Positions 6,968 through 13,572 of a stretch of DNA of 33,015 nucleotides are shown here, piece after piece. The stretch's first letter is position 1. The number at the start of each line of letters is the position of its first letter. The stretch is from Cellulomonas hominis. Lineage in GTDB: Bacteria; Actinomycetota; Actinomycetes; Actinomycetales; Cellulomonadaceae. The position numbers and the translations under genes are program-made. The notes under the pieces were generated by a model, which was not told the DNA's origin, did not search any database, and was given only the letters and a program-made list of their open reading frames with translations. The stretch lies in the NCBI RefSeq assembly GCF_901521055.1, contig NZ_CABEGA010000049.1:1-33015 (forward strand), in the 5' to 3' direction.

Positions 6968-8644
6968 TCACGCCGACGCCTCGCGCAGCAGGCCCGACTC
7001 CCACGCCACCGCGGTGTCCAGCGTGACGTAGCCGCGCTCGGCGAAGAACACCGTCACCCGGTCCTCCTCCACCACCGAGACCTGGCCCGGCCCCCACTCC
7101 GCGTGCTCGACGGCCTGGCCGGGGCGCAGGGGCGCGTCCTGGACCTCCACCGAGGTGCCGGCGTCACAGCTGTCGCAGGCCCCGCAGGGTCGCGGGTGCT
7201 TCTCCCCCAGCAGCTCCAGCAGCAGCCGGCGCCGGCAGTCGGTGGTGTCGGCGTAGGTGCGCACCACCTCGACGCGGGACCGCTCCACCGCCTGCCGCTC
7301 CTCCTGGCGTGCGGCGGCCTCCCGCGCGGCCTGCCGCGCCGTGACGCCGGTCGGGACGAGCCGCCCGTCCTCGCGGCGCACGGCGCCCACGTCGAGCAGC
7401 ACGCCGAGCGCCCGGGACACCGTGCGGGCCGCGAGCCCGGTCGCCGCGACGAGCCCCTGCAGGTCGGCGCCGTCCGCGTCGCCGTCACCGGATCCCGCCC
7501 CCGCCGACCCGGCCCCGGCCACGCCGTCGAGCACCGCGCCGAGCGTCGCCTGCCGCGGCACCCCGCCGGAGCGCAGGTACTGGTTGAGGCCGAAGTCGTC
7601 GGGGCGGGACACGAGCACGGCGCGCGCCGGCTCCCCGTCGCGGCCGGCGCGCCCGACCTCCTGGTAGTACGCGTCGAGCGACGTCGGCGGCCCGGCGTGC
7701 ACGACGAACCGGACGTCGGCCCGGTCCACCCCCATGCCGAACGCGCTGGTCGCCACCACGAGGTCCTGCTCGCCGTCGAGGAACGCCCGCTCCACCCGGG
7801 CCCGCTCCCGGGCGGGCAGCCCCGCGTGGTAGCCGAGCGCGGGCCGGCCGGCCGCCACGAGGGACGCCGTCAGCTCCTCCACGTGGGTGCGCGTCCGCGC
7901 GTAGACGAGGCCCGCGCCCTCGAGCTCGGCGACGATGCCCACGACGCGGTCGTCCCGCTCGCGCGGCGTCGAGGCGTGGTGCGCGCCCAGCCAGATGTTC
8001 GGCCGGTCCGCGTCGTGCACCAGCACGCGGGGCTCGACCATGCCGAGCCGCTCGACGACCTCCTGCCGCACCTGCGGCGACGCCGTCGCGGTCAGCGCCA
8101 GGACCCGCGGCTGCCCGAGGCGCTGCACGGTCCCGGCCACGTGGACGTAGTCGGGCCGGAAGTCGTGCCCCCACTCGCTCACGCAGTGCGCCTCGTCCAC
8201 GACCACCAGGCCGACGTCCGCGGCGTCGAGCGCCTCCACCACCGGGCGGCGCACCAGCTGCTCGGGGCCGAGCACCAGCACGTCCAGGTCCCCGCGCGCC
8301 GCCCGCTCGAGGGCCTCGCGCTGCGCCCGCGCGCCGCGGGCGGAGCTCACCGCCTCCGCGTGCAGACCGGCCTCCCGCAGGCCCGCCACCTGGTCGCGCT
8401 GCAGCGCCAGGAGCGGCGAGACGACGACGGTCAGACGCCCGCTGAGAAGAGTCGCGATCGCGTAGACCGCGGTCTTGCCGGCGCCCGAGCGCGCGACGAG
8501 CAGCGTGTCGCGGTCGCGGAGCCCGTCGAGCGCGTCGCGCTGCGCCTCCCGGAGCCGGTGGCCGTCGCCGAGGACGCGGCGCACCGCGTCGTCCAGCCCG
8601 GCGACCTCGGGCGAGCCGTGCGGGGCCGTGTGCCGGTCCGTCAC
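6968..8644 (-). CDS. recQ: RecQ-family ATP-dependent DNA helicase
   Basis: The protein has 558 residues. It has an SF2 helicase core with Walker A SGAGKT at 53-58, DEAH at 150-153, the RecQ-specific aromatic-rich loop HCVSEWGHDFRPDY directly after it, TATA motif III, and motif VI QEVGRAGRD. A zinc-binding subdomain with four Cys (CRRRLL...CGACDSC) follows near residue 485-505. The C-terminus has a short WGPGQV-containing beta domain seen in many actinobacterial RecQ proteins; the HRDC domain is absent. It unwinds DNA 3'-5' in recombination and fork repair. Start GTG 8644 lies seven bases after the stop of the upstream gene, so the two are coupled. Confidence 0.92.
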   Translation of the reverse strand: MTDRHTAPHGSPEVAGLDDAVRRVLGDGHRLREAQRDALDGLRDRDTLLVARSGAGKTAVYAIATLLSGRLTVVVSPLLALQRDQVAGLREAGLHAEAVSSARGARAQREALERAARGDLDVLVLGPEQLVRRPVVEALDAADVGLVVVDEAHCVSEWGHDFRPDYVHVAGTVQRLGQPRVLALTATASPQVRQEVVERLGMVEPRVLVHDADRPNIWLGAHHASTPRERDDRVVGIVAELEGAGLVYARTRTHVEELTASLVAAGRPALGYHAGLPARERARVERAFLDGEQDLVVATSAFGMGVDRADVRFVVHAGPPTSLDAYYQEVGRAGRDGEPARAVLVSRPDDFGLNQYLRSGGVPRQATLGAVLDGVAGAGSAGAGSGDGDADGADLQGLVAATGLAARTVSRALGVLLDVGAVRREDGRLVPTGVTARQAAREAAARQEERQAVERSRVEVVRTYADTTDCRRRLLLELLGEKHPRPCGACDSCDAGTSVEVQDAPLRPGQAVEHAEWGPGQVSVVEEDRVTVFFAERGYVTLDTAVAWESGLLREASA

Positions 8645-8651
8645 CTGCGCC

Positions 8652-8888
8652 TCAGCGCTCCGGCCGGTGCAGGGCGAGGAAGAACGCCATCCCGCTGGAC
8701 GCCACGCCCAGCAGGAAGAACGTGATCGACGCGTCGTCGACGCCCACGCCCATCAGCCAGAAGCCGGCGAGCAGCAGCAGCATGCAGAAGACGAACAGCG
8801 CGACGCGCGCCGGCGCGGGGCGGTCGGGCTGCTCCTGCGAGGCGCGGGTGCGCTCGTACCGCTCGTCCGCGGTCTCGGTCTCGGTCAC
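8652..8888 (-). CDS. Small membrane protein with two transmembrane segments
   Basis: The protein has 78 residues: a charged, Glu/Thr-rich N-terminus of about 27 residues, then two hydrophobic helices (about 29-48 and 54-72) separated by a short VDDAS loop, ending LALHRPER. Family not recognised. GTG 8888 has GGAGG six bases upstream. It is the middle gene of the three-gene minus-strand operon ending in recQ. Confidence 0.75.
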   Translation of the reverse strand: MTETETADERYERTRASQEQPDRPAPARVALFVFCMLLLLAGFWLMGVGVDDASITFFLLGVASSGMAFFLALHRPER

Positions 8889-8926
8889 GTCGGTCCTCCG
8901 GTCGTCGGGGTGCTCGGGCTCGGTGC

Positions 8927-9274
8927 TCAGCGCGGCTGGGCGGGGTTGGTCGGGGTCCCGTGGGACGGCGGGTTCACCGGCGGGCCCTGCGTCTGCGGCG
9001 ACACGGTGCCGCCCGCGGACGGTGCCGGGGCGGTCTCCGCGGCGGGCGCGGTCGCGTCGCCGCCGGACGGGCGCTGCCCCTCGGCGAGGTCGAGCAGCCG
9101 GTGGTCGAGGATCTGGATGACGGCCACGCGGTTGGCGTGCGCCTCCTCGTAGCGGCGCAGCACGTCGATCTCCTCGGCCTCCAGGCTCCGGATCCGGTGC
9201 CCCAGCGACCCGATCGGCAGGTGGTCGTAGTCGGGCACGGGCAGGTCCTGACGGCTCACGTCGTCGGCGGTCAT
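8927..9274 (-). CDS. Small conserved actinobacterial protein of unknown function
   Basis: The protein has 115 residues. The core (about 8-60) reads LPVPDYDHLPIGSLGHRIRS, then LRRYEEAHANRVAVIQILDHRL, a pattern I know from small actinobacterial hypothetical proteins (possibly the DUF8129 family; not verifiable here). The last 50 residues are a Pro/Thr/Gly/Ala-rich tail, probably disordered. ATG 9274 has GGGAGG upstream. First gene of the operon 9274-6968; longer readings of the frame up to 10204 are shadows of the plus-strand GH16-like gene. Confidence 0.75.
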   Translation of the reverse strand: MTADDVSRQDLPVPDYDHLPIGSLGHRIRSLEAEEIDVLRRYEEAHANRVAVIQILDHRLLDLAEGQRPSGGDATAPAAETAPAPSAGGTVSPQTQGPPVNPPSHGTPTNPAQPR

Positions 9275-9326
9275 GGGCGTCCTCCCGGGTCGGCTCGCGC
9301 GGGCGGCGGTGGCCGCCCGACCACCG

Positions 9327-9357
9327 ACGCTAGGCCGGGCCCGCAGGCGCTGCCACC
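9327..9357 (-). promoter_or_regulatory. Promoter of the recQ operon
   Basis: On the minus strand GGTGGCAG (9350-9357), 17 bp, then -10 TAGCGT (9327-9332). The same GGTGGCRG-N17-TAGCGTC layout precedes the SDR gene at 11134-11164, which supports both. Confidence 0.5.
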
Positions 9358-9376
9358 GGAGCAGGGCACCCGCCTC

Positions 9377-9382
9377 TAGCAT
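9377..9382 (+). promoter_or_regulatory. Candidate -10 element of the GH16-like gene
   Basis: TAGCAT at 9377-9382 is followed by CGGGGGCACCC, like the element before the universal stress gene. The distance to the GTG start at 9419 is 36 bp. No clear -35. Confidence 0.35.
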
Positions 9383-9418
9383 CGGGGGCACCCGTCCGAC
9401 GACCCCGGGAGAGGCGCC

Positions 9419-10261
9419 GTGACCCCCGCCCCGCACCCTGCCCCGCAGCCCGGTCCGCAGCCCGGGCCGCACACCGGCCGGCACCCCGGCCCGCCCGGGC
9501 CCACCCAGGTCGACGAGCGGTTCGCCTCCCCCGTCGAGGACCGCGGCTGGACGGCCGCCTACCTGCCGGCGTGGAGCTCGCGCGCCGCGGCCGCCGCCCA
9601 CGCGCGCACCGGCCCGGGCGGGCTGACGCTCGCGATCCCGCCGGACCACCCGGTGTGGTGCCCCGGCACCCACACGCCGCCGCTGCGGGTCTCGGCGGTG
9701 CAGAGCGGCAGCTGGTCCGGCCCGGTCGGCAGCACGCAGGGGCAGCAGCCGTTCCGGGAGGGGCTCGTGGTGCGCGAGGAGCAGCCCGCCCGCTGGGCCT
9801 ACACGCCCTGGCACGGGCGCGTCGAGGTCACCTGCCGGGCGGTCGTCGGCCCGGGGTCGATGTTCTCCGCGTGGCTGGTCGGGGTCGAGGACGTCCCCGA
9901 GCGCAGCGGGGAGATCTGCCTGGTGGAGGTGTTCGGGGACCAGCTCGGCACCGACGAGGACGGCGCCGCGACGGCCGCGCTCGGCTCGGGCGTGCACCCG
10001 TTCCGGGACCCGGCGCTGCACGAGGACTTCGCCGCGCCGCGCACGCGGGTCGACGTGTCCGCGTGGCACACCTACGCGGTCGACTGGCGGCCCGGCTCGG
10101 TGACGTTCGAGGTGGACGGGGCGGTCACCCGCACACTCGCGCAGGCACCCGACTACCCCATGCAGCTCATGCTCGGTGTGTTCGACTTCCCGGAGCAGCC
10201 GCACACCGGCGGGCCCGCGGTCCCCGAGCTCGTCGTCGCCCGGGTCCGCGGCACCGCCTGA
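9419..10261 (+). CDS. GH16-like (laminarinase fold) protein with altered catalytic motif, cytoplasmic
   Basis: The protein has 280 residues. After a 30-residue Pro/His/Gly-rich start there is a single beta-sandwich domain: YTPWHGRVEVTCRAVVGPGSMFSAWLVG, GEICLVEVFG, and WHTYAVDWRPGSVTFEVDG, the order and spacing of glycoside hydrolase family 16. The catalytic stretch, normally E-I-D-x-x-E, reads Glu165-Ile-Cys167-Leu-Val-Glu170: both glutamates are kept but the central Asp is Cys. There is no signal peptide, unlike secreted beta-glucanases. Activity is therefore uncertain; it may act on an intracellular glycan or be a binding protein. Start GTG 9419 with GGGAGAGG upstream. It converges with the SDR gene, six bases apart. 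Confidence 0.8.
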   Translation: MTPAPHPAPQPGPQPGPHTGRHPGPPGPTQVDERFASPVEDRGWTAAYLPAWSSRAAAAAHARTGPGGLTLAIPPDHPVWCPGTHTPPLRVSAVQSGSWSGPVGSTQGQQPFREGLVVREEQPARWAYTPWHGRVEVTCRAVVGPGSMFSAWLVGVEDVPERSGEICLVEVFGDQLGTDEDGAATAALGSGVHPFRDPALHEDFAAPRTRVDVSAWHTYAVDWRPGSVTFEVDGAVTRTLAQAPDYPMQLMLGVFDFPEQPHTGGPAVPELVVARVRGTA

Positions 10262-10267
10262 GCGACC

Positions 10268-11071
10268 TCAGCCCTCGTCGTTGGTCGGCTTCGTGAAGCC
10301 CGCGTGCATCGCGGCCTTCGCCTTGTCCGGGAGCACCGCGGCCGCCGCGGACTGCAGCCGGGCCTTCATCGACCGGACCTCGACCTTGTCGTCGCCCTTC
10401 ATCATCGCCTCGAACCCCTGGTCGGCGACGTCGGCCGGGTCGTCCTTCGGGCCCTTCCCGACCGGCGTGTCCTCCATGCCGGCGCGCTCGAAGAACCGGG
10501 TGTCCGTGGGTCCGGGCAGCAGCGTCGTCACCGTCACCCCGGTGCCGTCGAGCTCGTGCCGGAGGGCCTCGGCGAACGACTGCACGAACGACTTCGACGC
10601 GGCGTAGGTGGCGTAGTACGGGCCCGGCATCAGGGACGCGGTCGACGACGTGAACAGCACCCGGCCGGCGCCGCGCTCGACCATGGCCGGCAGCAGCGCC
10701 TTCGCCATCCGGACGTTGCCCGCGACGTTGAGCGCGATGACGCGCAGGTCCCCCTCCAGCGGCGTCTCGACGAACCGGCCGCCCTGGCCCGTGCCGGCGT
10801 TCAGCGCGAGCGCGTCCACCGGTCGGCCCGTCGCCGCCACCGCCTCGACCAGCTCGGCGACGCCCTCGGCGGTCGACAGGTCGGCCCGCACCGCGCGCAC
10901 GGCCGCCCCCGACGCGGCCAGGGCGTCCGCGGCGACGGTGATCTGCGGCTCCTCGGCGACCACGACCAGGTCGAAGCCCTCCTGGGTGAACCGGCGCGCG
11001 AGCTCCAGCCCGATGCCGCTCGACGCCCCGGTCACGACGGCCAGCGGGCGCGGCGCGATCTCCTCGGTCAT
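10268..11071 (-). CDS. Short-chain dehydrogenase/reductase
   Basis: The protein has 267 residues, a classical SDR. It has the cofactor motif TGASSGIG at 14-21, NAG at 91-93, catalytic Ser143, and Tyr156-x3-Lys160 (YAASK). The C-terminal 60 residues are Lys-rich and specific to a subgroup. Substrate not predictable. ATG 11071 has GGAGG eight bases upstream. It lies downstream of the trypsin-nuclease gene on the same strand, but has its own promoter between them. Confidence 0.9.
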   Translation of the reverse strand: MTEEIAPRPLAVVTGASSGIGLELARRFTQEGFDLVVVAEEPQITVAADALAASGAAVRAVRADLSTAEGVAELVEAVAATGRPVDALALNAGTGQGGRFVETPLEGDLRVIALNVAGNVRMAKALLPAMVERGAGRVLFTSSTASLMPGPYYATYAASKSFVQSFAEALRHELDGTGVTVTTLLPGPTDTRFFERAGMEDTPVGKGPKDDPADVADQGFEAMMKGDDKVEVRSMKARLQSAAAAVLPDKAKAAMHAGFTKPTNDEG

Positions 11072-11133
11072 GGGTGTGCCTCCGTGCGTGGGTGTCCGTG
11101 GGTGCGGGCCTGCGTGCCGGACCCGCCTCTCGG

Positions 11134-11164
11134 ACGCTAGGCCGGGGCCAGGGGGGCCGCCACC
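11134..11164 (-). promoter_or_regulatory. Promoter of the SDR gene
   Basis: Minus strand: GGTGGCGG (11157-11164), 17 bp, -10 TAGCGT (11134-11139), then C. Same architecture as the promoter at 9327-9357, including the CCCGGCC/CCCCGGCC just before the -10. Confidence 0.5.
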
Positions 11165-11182
11165 GCTGGCCGGCGCGGCGGG

Positions 11183-13273
11183 TCAGGCGCCCAGCACGAT
11201 GTCCGCGTAGGAGCGCAGCGCGTGCGCCGCGACGGTCGCCTCCTGCGAGCCGAGCGGGTCCGCCGCCGCGTACGCGCCGAGGTCCAGGCCGGTCAGCGCC
11301 GCGATCGTCGCCACGCGCACCTGGAACGTCCGGTACGCGCCGAACGCCGCCTCGGTGAGCACGCTCGGCAGGAACGAGTCCTGCCCCAGCACGTACCCGG
11401 TGACCACGAGCCGGTCCCGGTCGTCCACCACCGCGACCACCTTGAAGAACTGCCGGGGCAGCAGCGTCCCGCGGTACGGCGGGTCGTCCGGGGCCAGCAC
11501 CGGACCGCTCACCACGCTCACCCGCAGCCGGTCGCGCCGCGCGGTGCCGAGGACGTACTCCTCCAGGCCCAGCCACAGCGTCGAGCCCGCGTTGAACGCG
11601 TGGTGCTGCGGCGCGGAGTTCGTGTAGTGGAACGTGTCGTCGTTCGCCGCCCGGGCCAGCGGCCCCCACGCCGGGTCCAGGCGCCGGACCAGGTGCCCGC
11701 GGTCCAGGTGGTTGTCCGCGTACACGTCGGCACCGGTCTGCTCGGAGCGCGGCAGGCGCGGGTCGAGGATCCAGCGGTCGTCGCTGCGGGGCTGCGCGTC
11801 GGTGGCGCCGCCGTCGATGTTCACCGCGGTGAGCAGCGCCAGGCGGCGCACGCGGTGCATGACGACGCTGAAGTGGTGGTACCGCAGCTCGGCGGAGGCC
11901 ACGGCGGCGTTCGACCCCGCCCTGGGCAGCGGTAGCGGCACACCCAGGAACGCCGGGTCGTACCCGCCGCGGGTCGAGTAGTCCGGGTCGATCGCCAGGG
12001 CCTCGACGGCCGGTCCCGGCGGCACGACGCCGTCCTGCGCCGGGGGGTCCACGCGTACCACCGGCGGCGCCGTGGGCGCGGCGTCGCCGAGGGCGAGGGA
12101 GACCGTGAGCCGCAGGGGGATCTCGACCGTGACGGGCGCCGGCGCGGGCGCGGGCGCGGTCGGGGATGCCGCGGCCGGCTCCGCGGTCGGCTGCGGCGCC
12201 GTCTCCGTCCCGGTGGTCGGGCGCCCGCCGTGCGGCGACGGGGCGGTGCCCAGCGCCTCCACCCGCGCCCGGCGCTCGCCGTCGAGGCCCGCCTCCCGCA
12301 GGTGGCGCAGGATGCGGCTGATCCGGATGCCCTCGTTGAGGTACCCCGGCGACTCCCCCGCCGTCCCGCTGGGGACGCTCGCGTGGTGCAGCGCGATGAC
12401 CTCCCACTGGTCGTTGAACACCGGCGACCCGGACGACCCGGGCTCCGTGTCGGTCAGGTAGTGCAGGACCTGCTCGGGGATGTCGACGAGCTTGTTCTCC
12501 CGCAGGACGACCTCCTTCTCGCGCCCGCGGGGGTGCTGCACGATCGTCACGGACTCCCCCACGACCACCGTGCCCTGCGCGTCGGTCAGCCGGCACCAGC
12601 CGAACGGGGCCGTCGACTCCGGGGCGCCCGCGACCTCCACGAGCGCGAAGTCCAGGGTCTCGTCGGCGACGAAGAACCGGTCGGGGGCCAGGGGCAGCTC
12701 GACGACGGGCAGCAGGCTGCCGCCGAGCGACCGCTGGAAGTCGAGCTCCACGACGCTCGCCGCGGCGACCTCGGCGGACGGCAGCACGTGGTGGTTCGTC
12801 AGGAGCAGGTGCGCCGACACGAGGAACCCGGTGCCGTACCCCGCGACCCGGCCGTCAGGACCCCGGATGACGACCCGGCCCACGGTGCGCTGCGCGACGT
12901 GCCCGCCCTCCAGGTACCGGACGGCCAGGAAGTCGGGCTGGTTGATGACGCGCTCCAGCAGCACCTCGGGCGCCTGCGGCAGGGAGAGCCGGGCCGCGGC
13001 GTCCGCGACCAGCGCGGCCGGCGGCGCGTCCGACGGCACCGAGTCGGGGTCGCGCCCCGTGAGGAACCGGCTGACCCGGTTCAGCCGGCGCGCGACCCGC
13101 AGGGGGTCGTTGACCGCGGCGATGTCGTCGCCGTCGAGCCCGCCCATCGCGGGCGCGCGCTCGGCCACCCGGTCCCGCGCCCGGCCGGCGGCGAGCTCCT
13201 GCTGCCGCTGCTCGCGCTCGCGCAGCTGCTCGGCCAGCGCCGAGGTCGACCCCGGTGCGGCGACGGTGACCAT
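11183..13273 (-). CDS. Trypsin-like protease fused to DNA/RNA non-specific endonuclease
   Basis: The protein has 696 residues with two effector domains. Residues about 130-325 are a trypsin-like protease with His162 (LLTNHHVL), Asp208 (LDFALVEV) and Ser281 (GSSGSP). Residues about 340-420 are a Pro/Ala/Thr-rich linker. Residues about 430-660 are a NUC (Serratia-type, ββα-metal) nuclease with DRGH at 524-527 and the metal-binding Asn561 within the NSAPQHHAFNAG-W-LE block. The N-terminal 110 residues are helical and unassigned. No signal peptide or membrane segment, so it acts in the cytoplasm. Proteases and NUC nucleases are recurrent effectors in bacterial conflict and cell-death systems; that this protein is one is inference from architecture and neighbours. 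ATG 13273 was chosen: GAGGGGG upstream, and the frame beyond is intergenic. Confidence 0.93.
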   Translation of the reverse strand: MVTVAAPGSTSALAEQLREREQRQQELAAGRARDRVAERAPAMGGLDGDDIAAVNDPLRVARRLNRVSRFLTGRDPDSVPSDAPPAALVADAAARLSLPQAPEVLLERVINQPDFLAVRYLEGGHVAQRTVGRVVIRGPDGRVAGYGTGFLVSAHLLLTNHHVLPSAEVAAASVVELDFQRSLGGSLLPVVELPLAPDRFFVADETLDFALVEVAGAPESTAPFGWCRLTDAQGTVVVGESVTIVQHPRGREKEVVLRENKLVDIPEQVLHYLTDTEPGSSGSPVFNDQWEVIALHHASVPSGTAGESPGYLNEGIRISRILRHLREAGLDGERRARVEALGTAPSPHGGRPTTGTETAPQPTAEPAAASPTAPAPAPAPVTVEIPLRLTVSLALGDAAPTAPPVVRVDPPAQDGVVPPGPAVEALAIDPDYSTRGGYDPAFLGVPLPLPRAGSNAAVASAELRYHHFSVVMHRVRRLALLTAVNIDGGATDAQPRSDDRWILDPRLPRSEQTGADVYADNHLDRGHLVRRLDPAWGPLARAANDDTFHYTNSAPQHHAFNAGSTLWLGLEEYVLGTARRDRLRVSVVSGPVLAPDDPPYRGTLLPRQFFKVVAVVDDRDRLVVTGYVLGQDSFLPSVLTEAAFGAYRTFQVRVATIAALTGLDLGAYAAADPLGSQEATVAAHALRSYADIVLGA

Positions 13274-13335
13274 CCCGCTGCCCCCTCGCGTCGCACGGGC
13301 GGACCGGGGCGGCCCGGCGGGGGCCGGGCCGCGTG

Positions 13336-13377
13336 GTCGGACGGGGCGAGCGCCGTTGCTCGAGGGTCCCGTCCGAC
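13336..13377 (-). promoter_or_regulatory. Long hairpin in the leader of the trypsin-nuclease gene
   Basis: GTCGGACGGG (13336-13345) pairs perfectly with 13368-13377, and CGAGC (13347-13351) with GCTCG (13358-13362) inside it. It lies between the predicted transcription start (about 13394) and the ATG at 13273. It could be an attenuator, an RNA-stability element or a protein-binding site. Confidence 0.55.
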
Positions 13378-13400
13378 GGGTGTGACGCTGGACACGTCCG

Positions 13401-13406
13401 ACGCTA
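13401..13406 (-). promoter_or_regulatory. Candidate -10 element for the trypsin-nuclease gene
   Basis: TAGCGT on the minus strand, followed by C as in the two other TAGCGTC promoters of this window. The -35 region is not convincing. Predicted leader about 120 nt. Confidence 0.4.
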
Positions 13407-13460
13407 GCAGCGGCACGCCACCGGGCACCAGGCCCGGGGGCCGGGCACCGTCGGCGGCCC

Positions 13461-13489
13461 TTGACGGCACCCGGGCCCGGTGCTGCACT
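13461..13489 (+). promoter_or_regulatory. Promoter with palindromic spacer for the caspase-hydrolase operon
   Basis: -35 TTGACG (13461-13466), a 17-bp spacer, -10 TGCACT (13484-13489). The spacer (13467-13483) is itself a palindrome: GCACC and GGTGC arms around CGGGCCC, 14 of 16 positions symmetrical. A repressor bound there would block RNA polymerase directly. The predicted start point is near 13496. Confidence 0.5.
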
Positions 13490-13518
13490 CGGAGCAACCG
13501 CTGGACGACGGAGTCCCG

Positions 13519-13572
13519 ATGGCCGACCACGGACCGACCGGCGCCCGCCCCCGCACCCCCGGGGACGGGTGA
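13519..13572 (+). CDS. 17-residue leader ORF coupled to the caspase gene
   Basis: ATG 13519 follows GGAG (13510-13513) at five bases. The reading frame gives MADHGPTGARPRTPGDG and a TGA at 13570-13572 that overlaps the caspase GTG start (13569-13571) as GTGA. The stronger ribosome binding site belongs to this leader, so translation of the caspase may depend on it. The peptide matches nothing I recognise. It is too short to be sure that it is translated. Confidence 0.4.
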   Translation: MADHGPTGARPRTPGDG

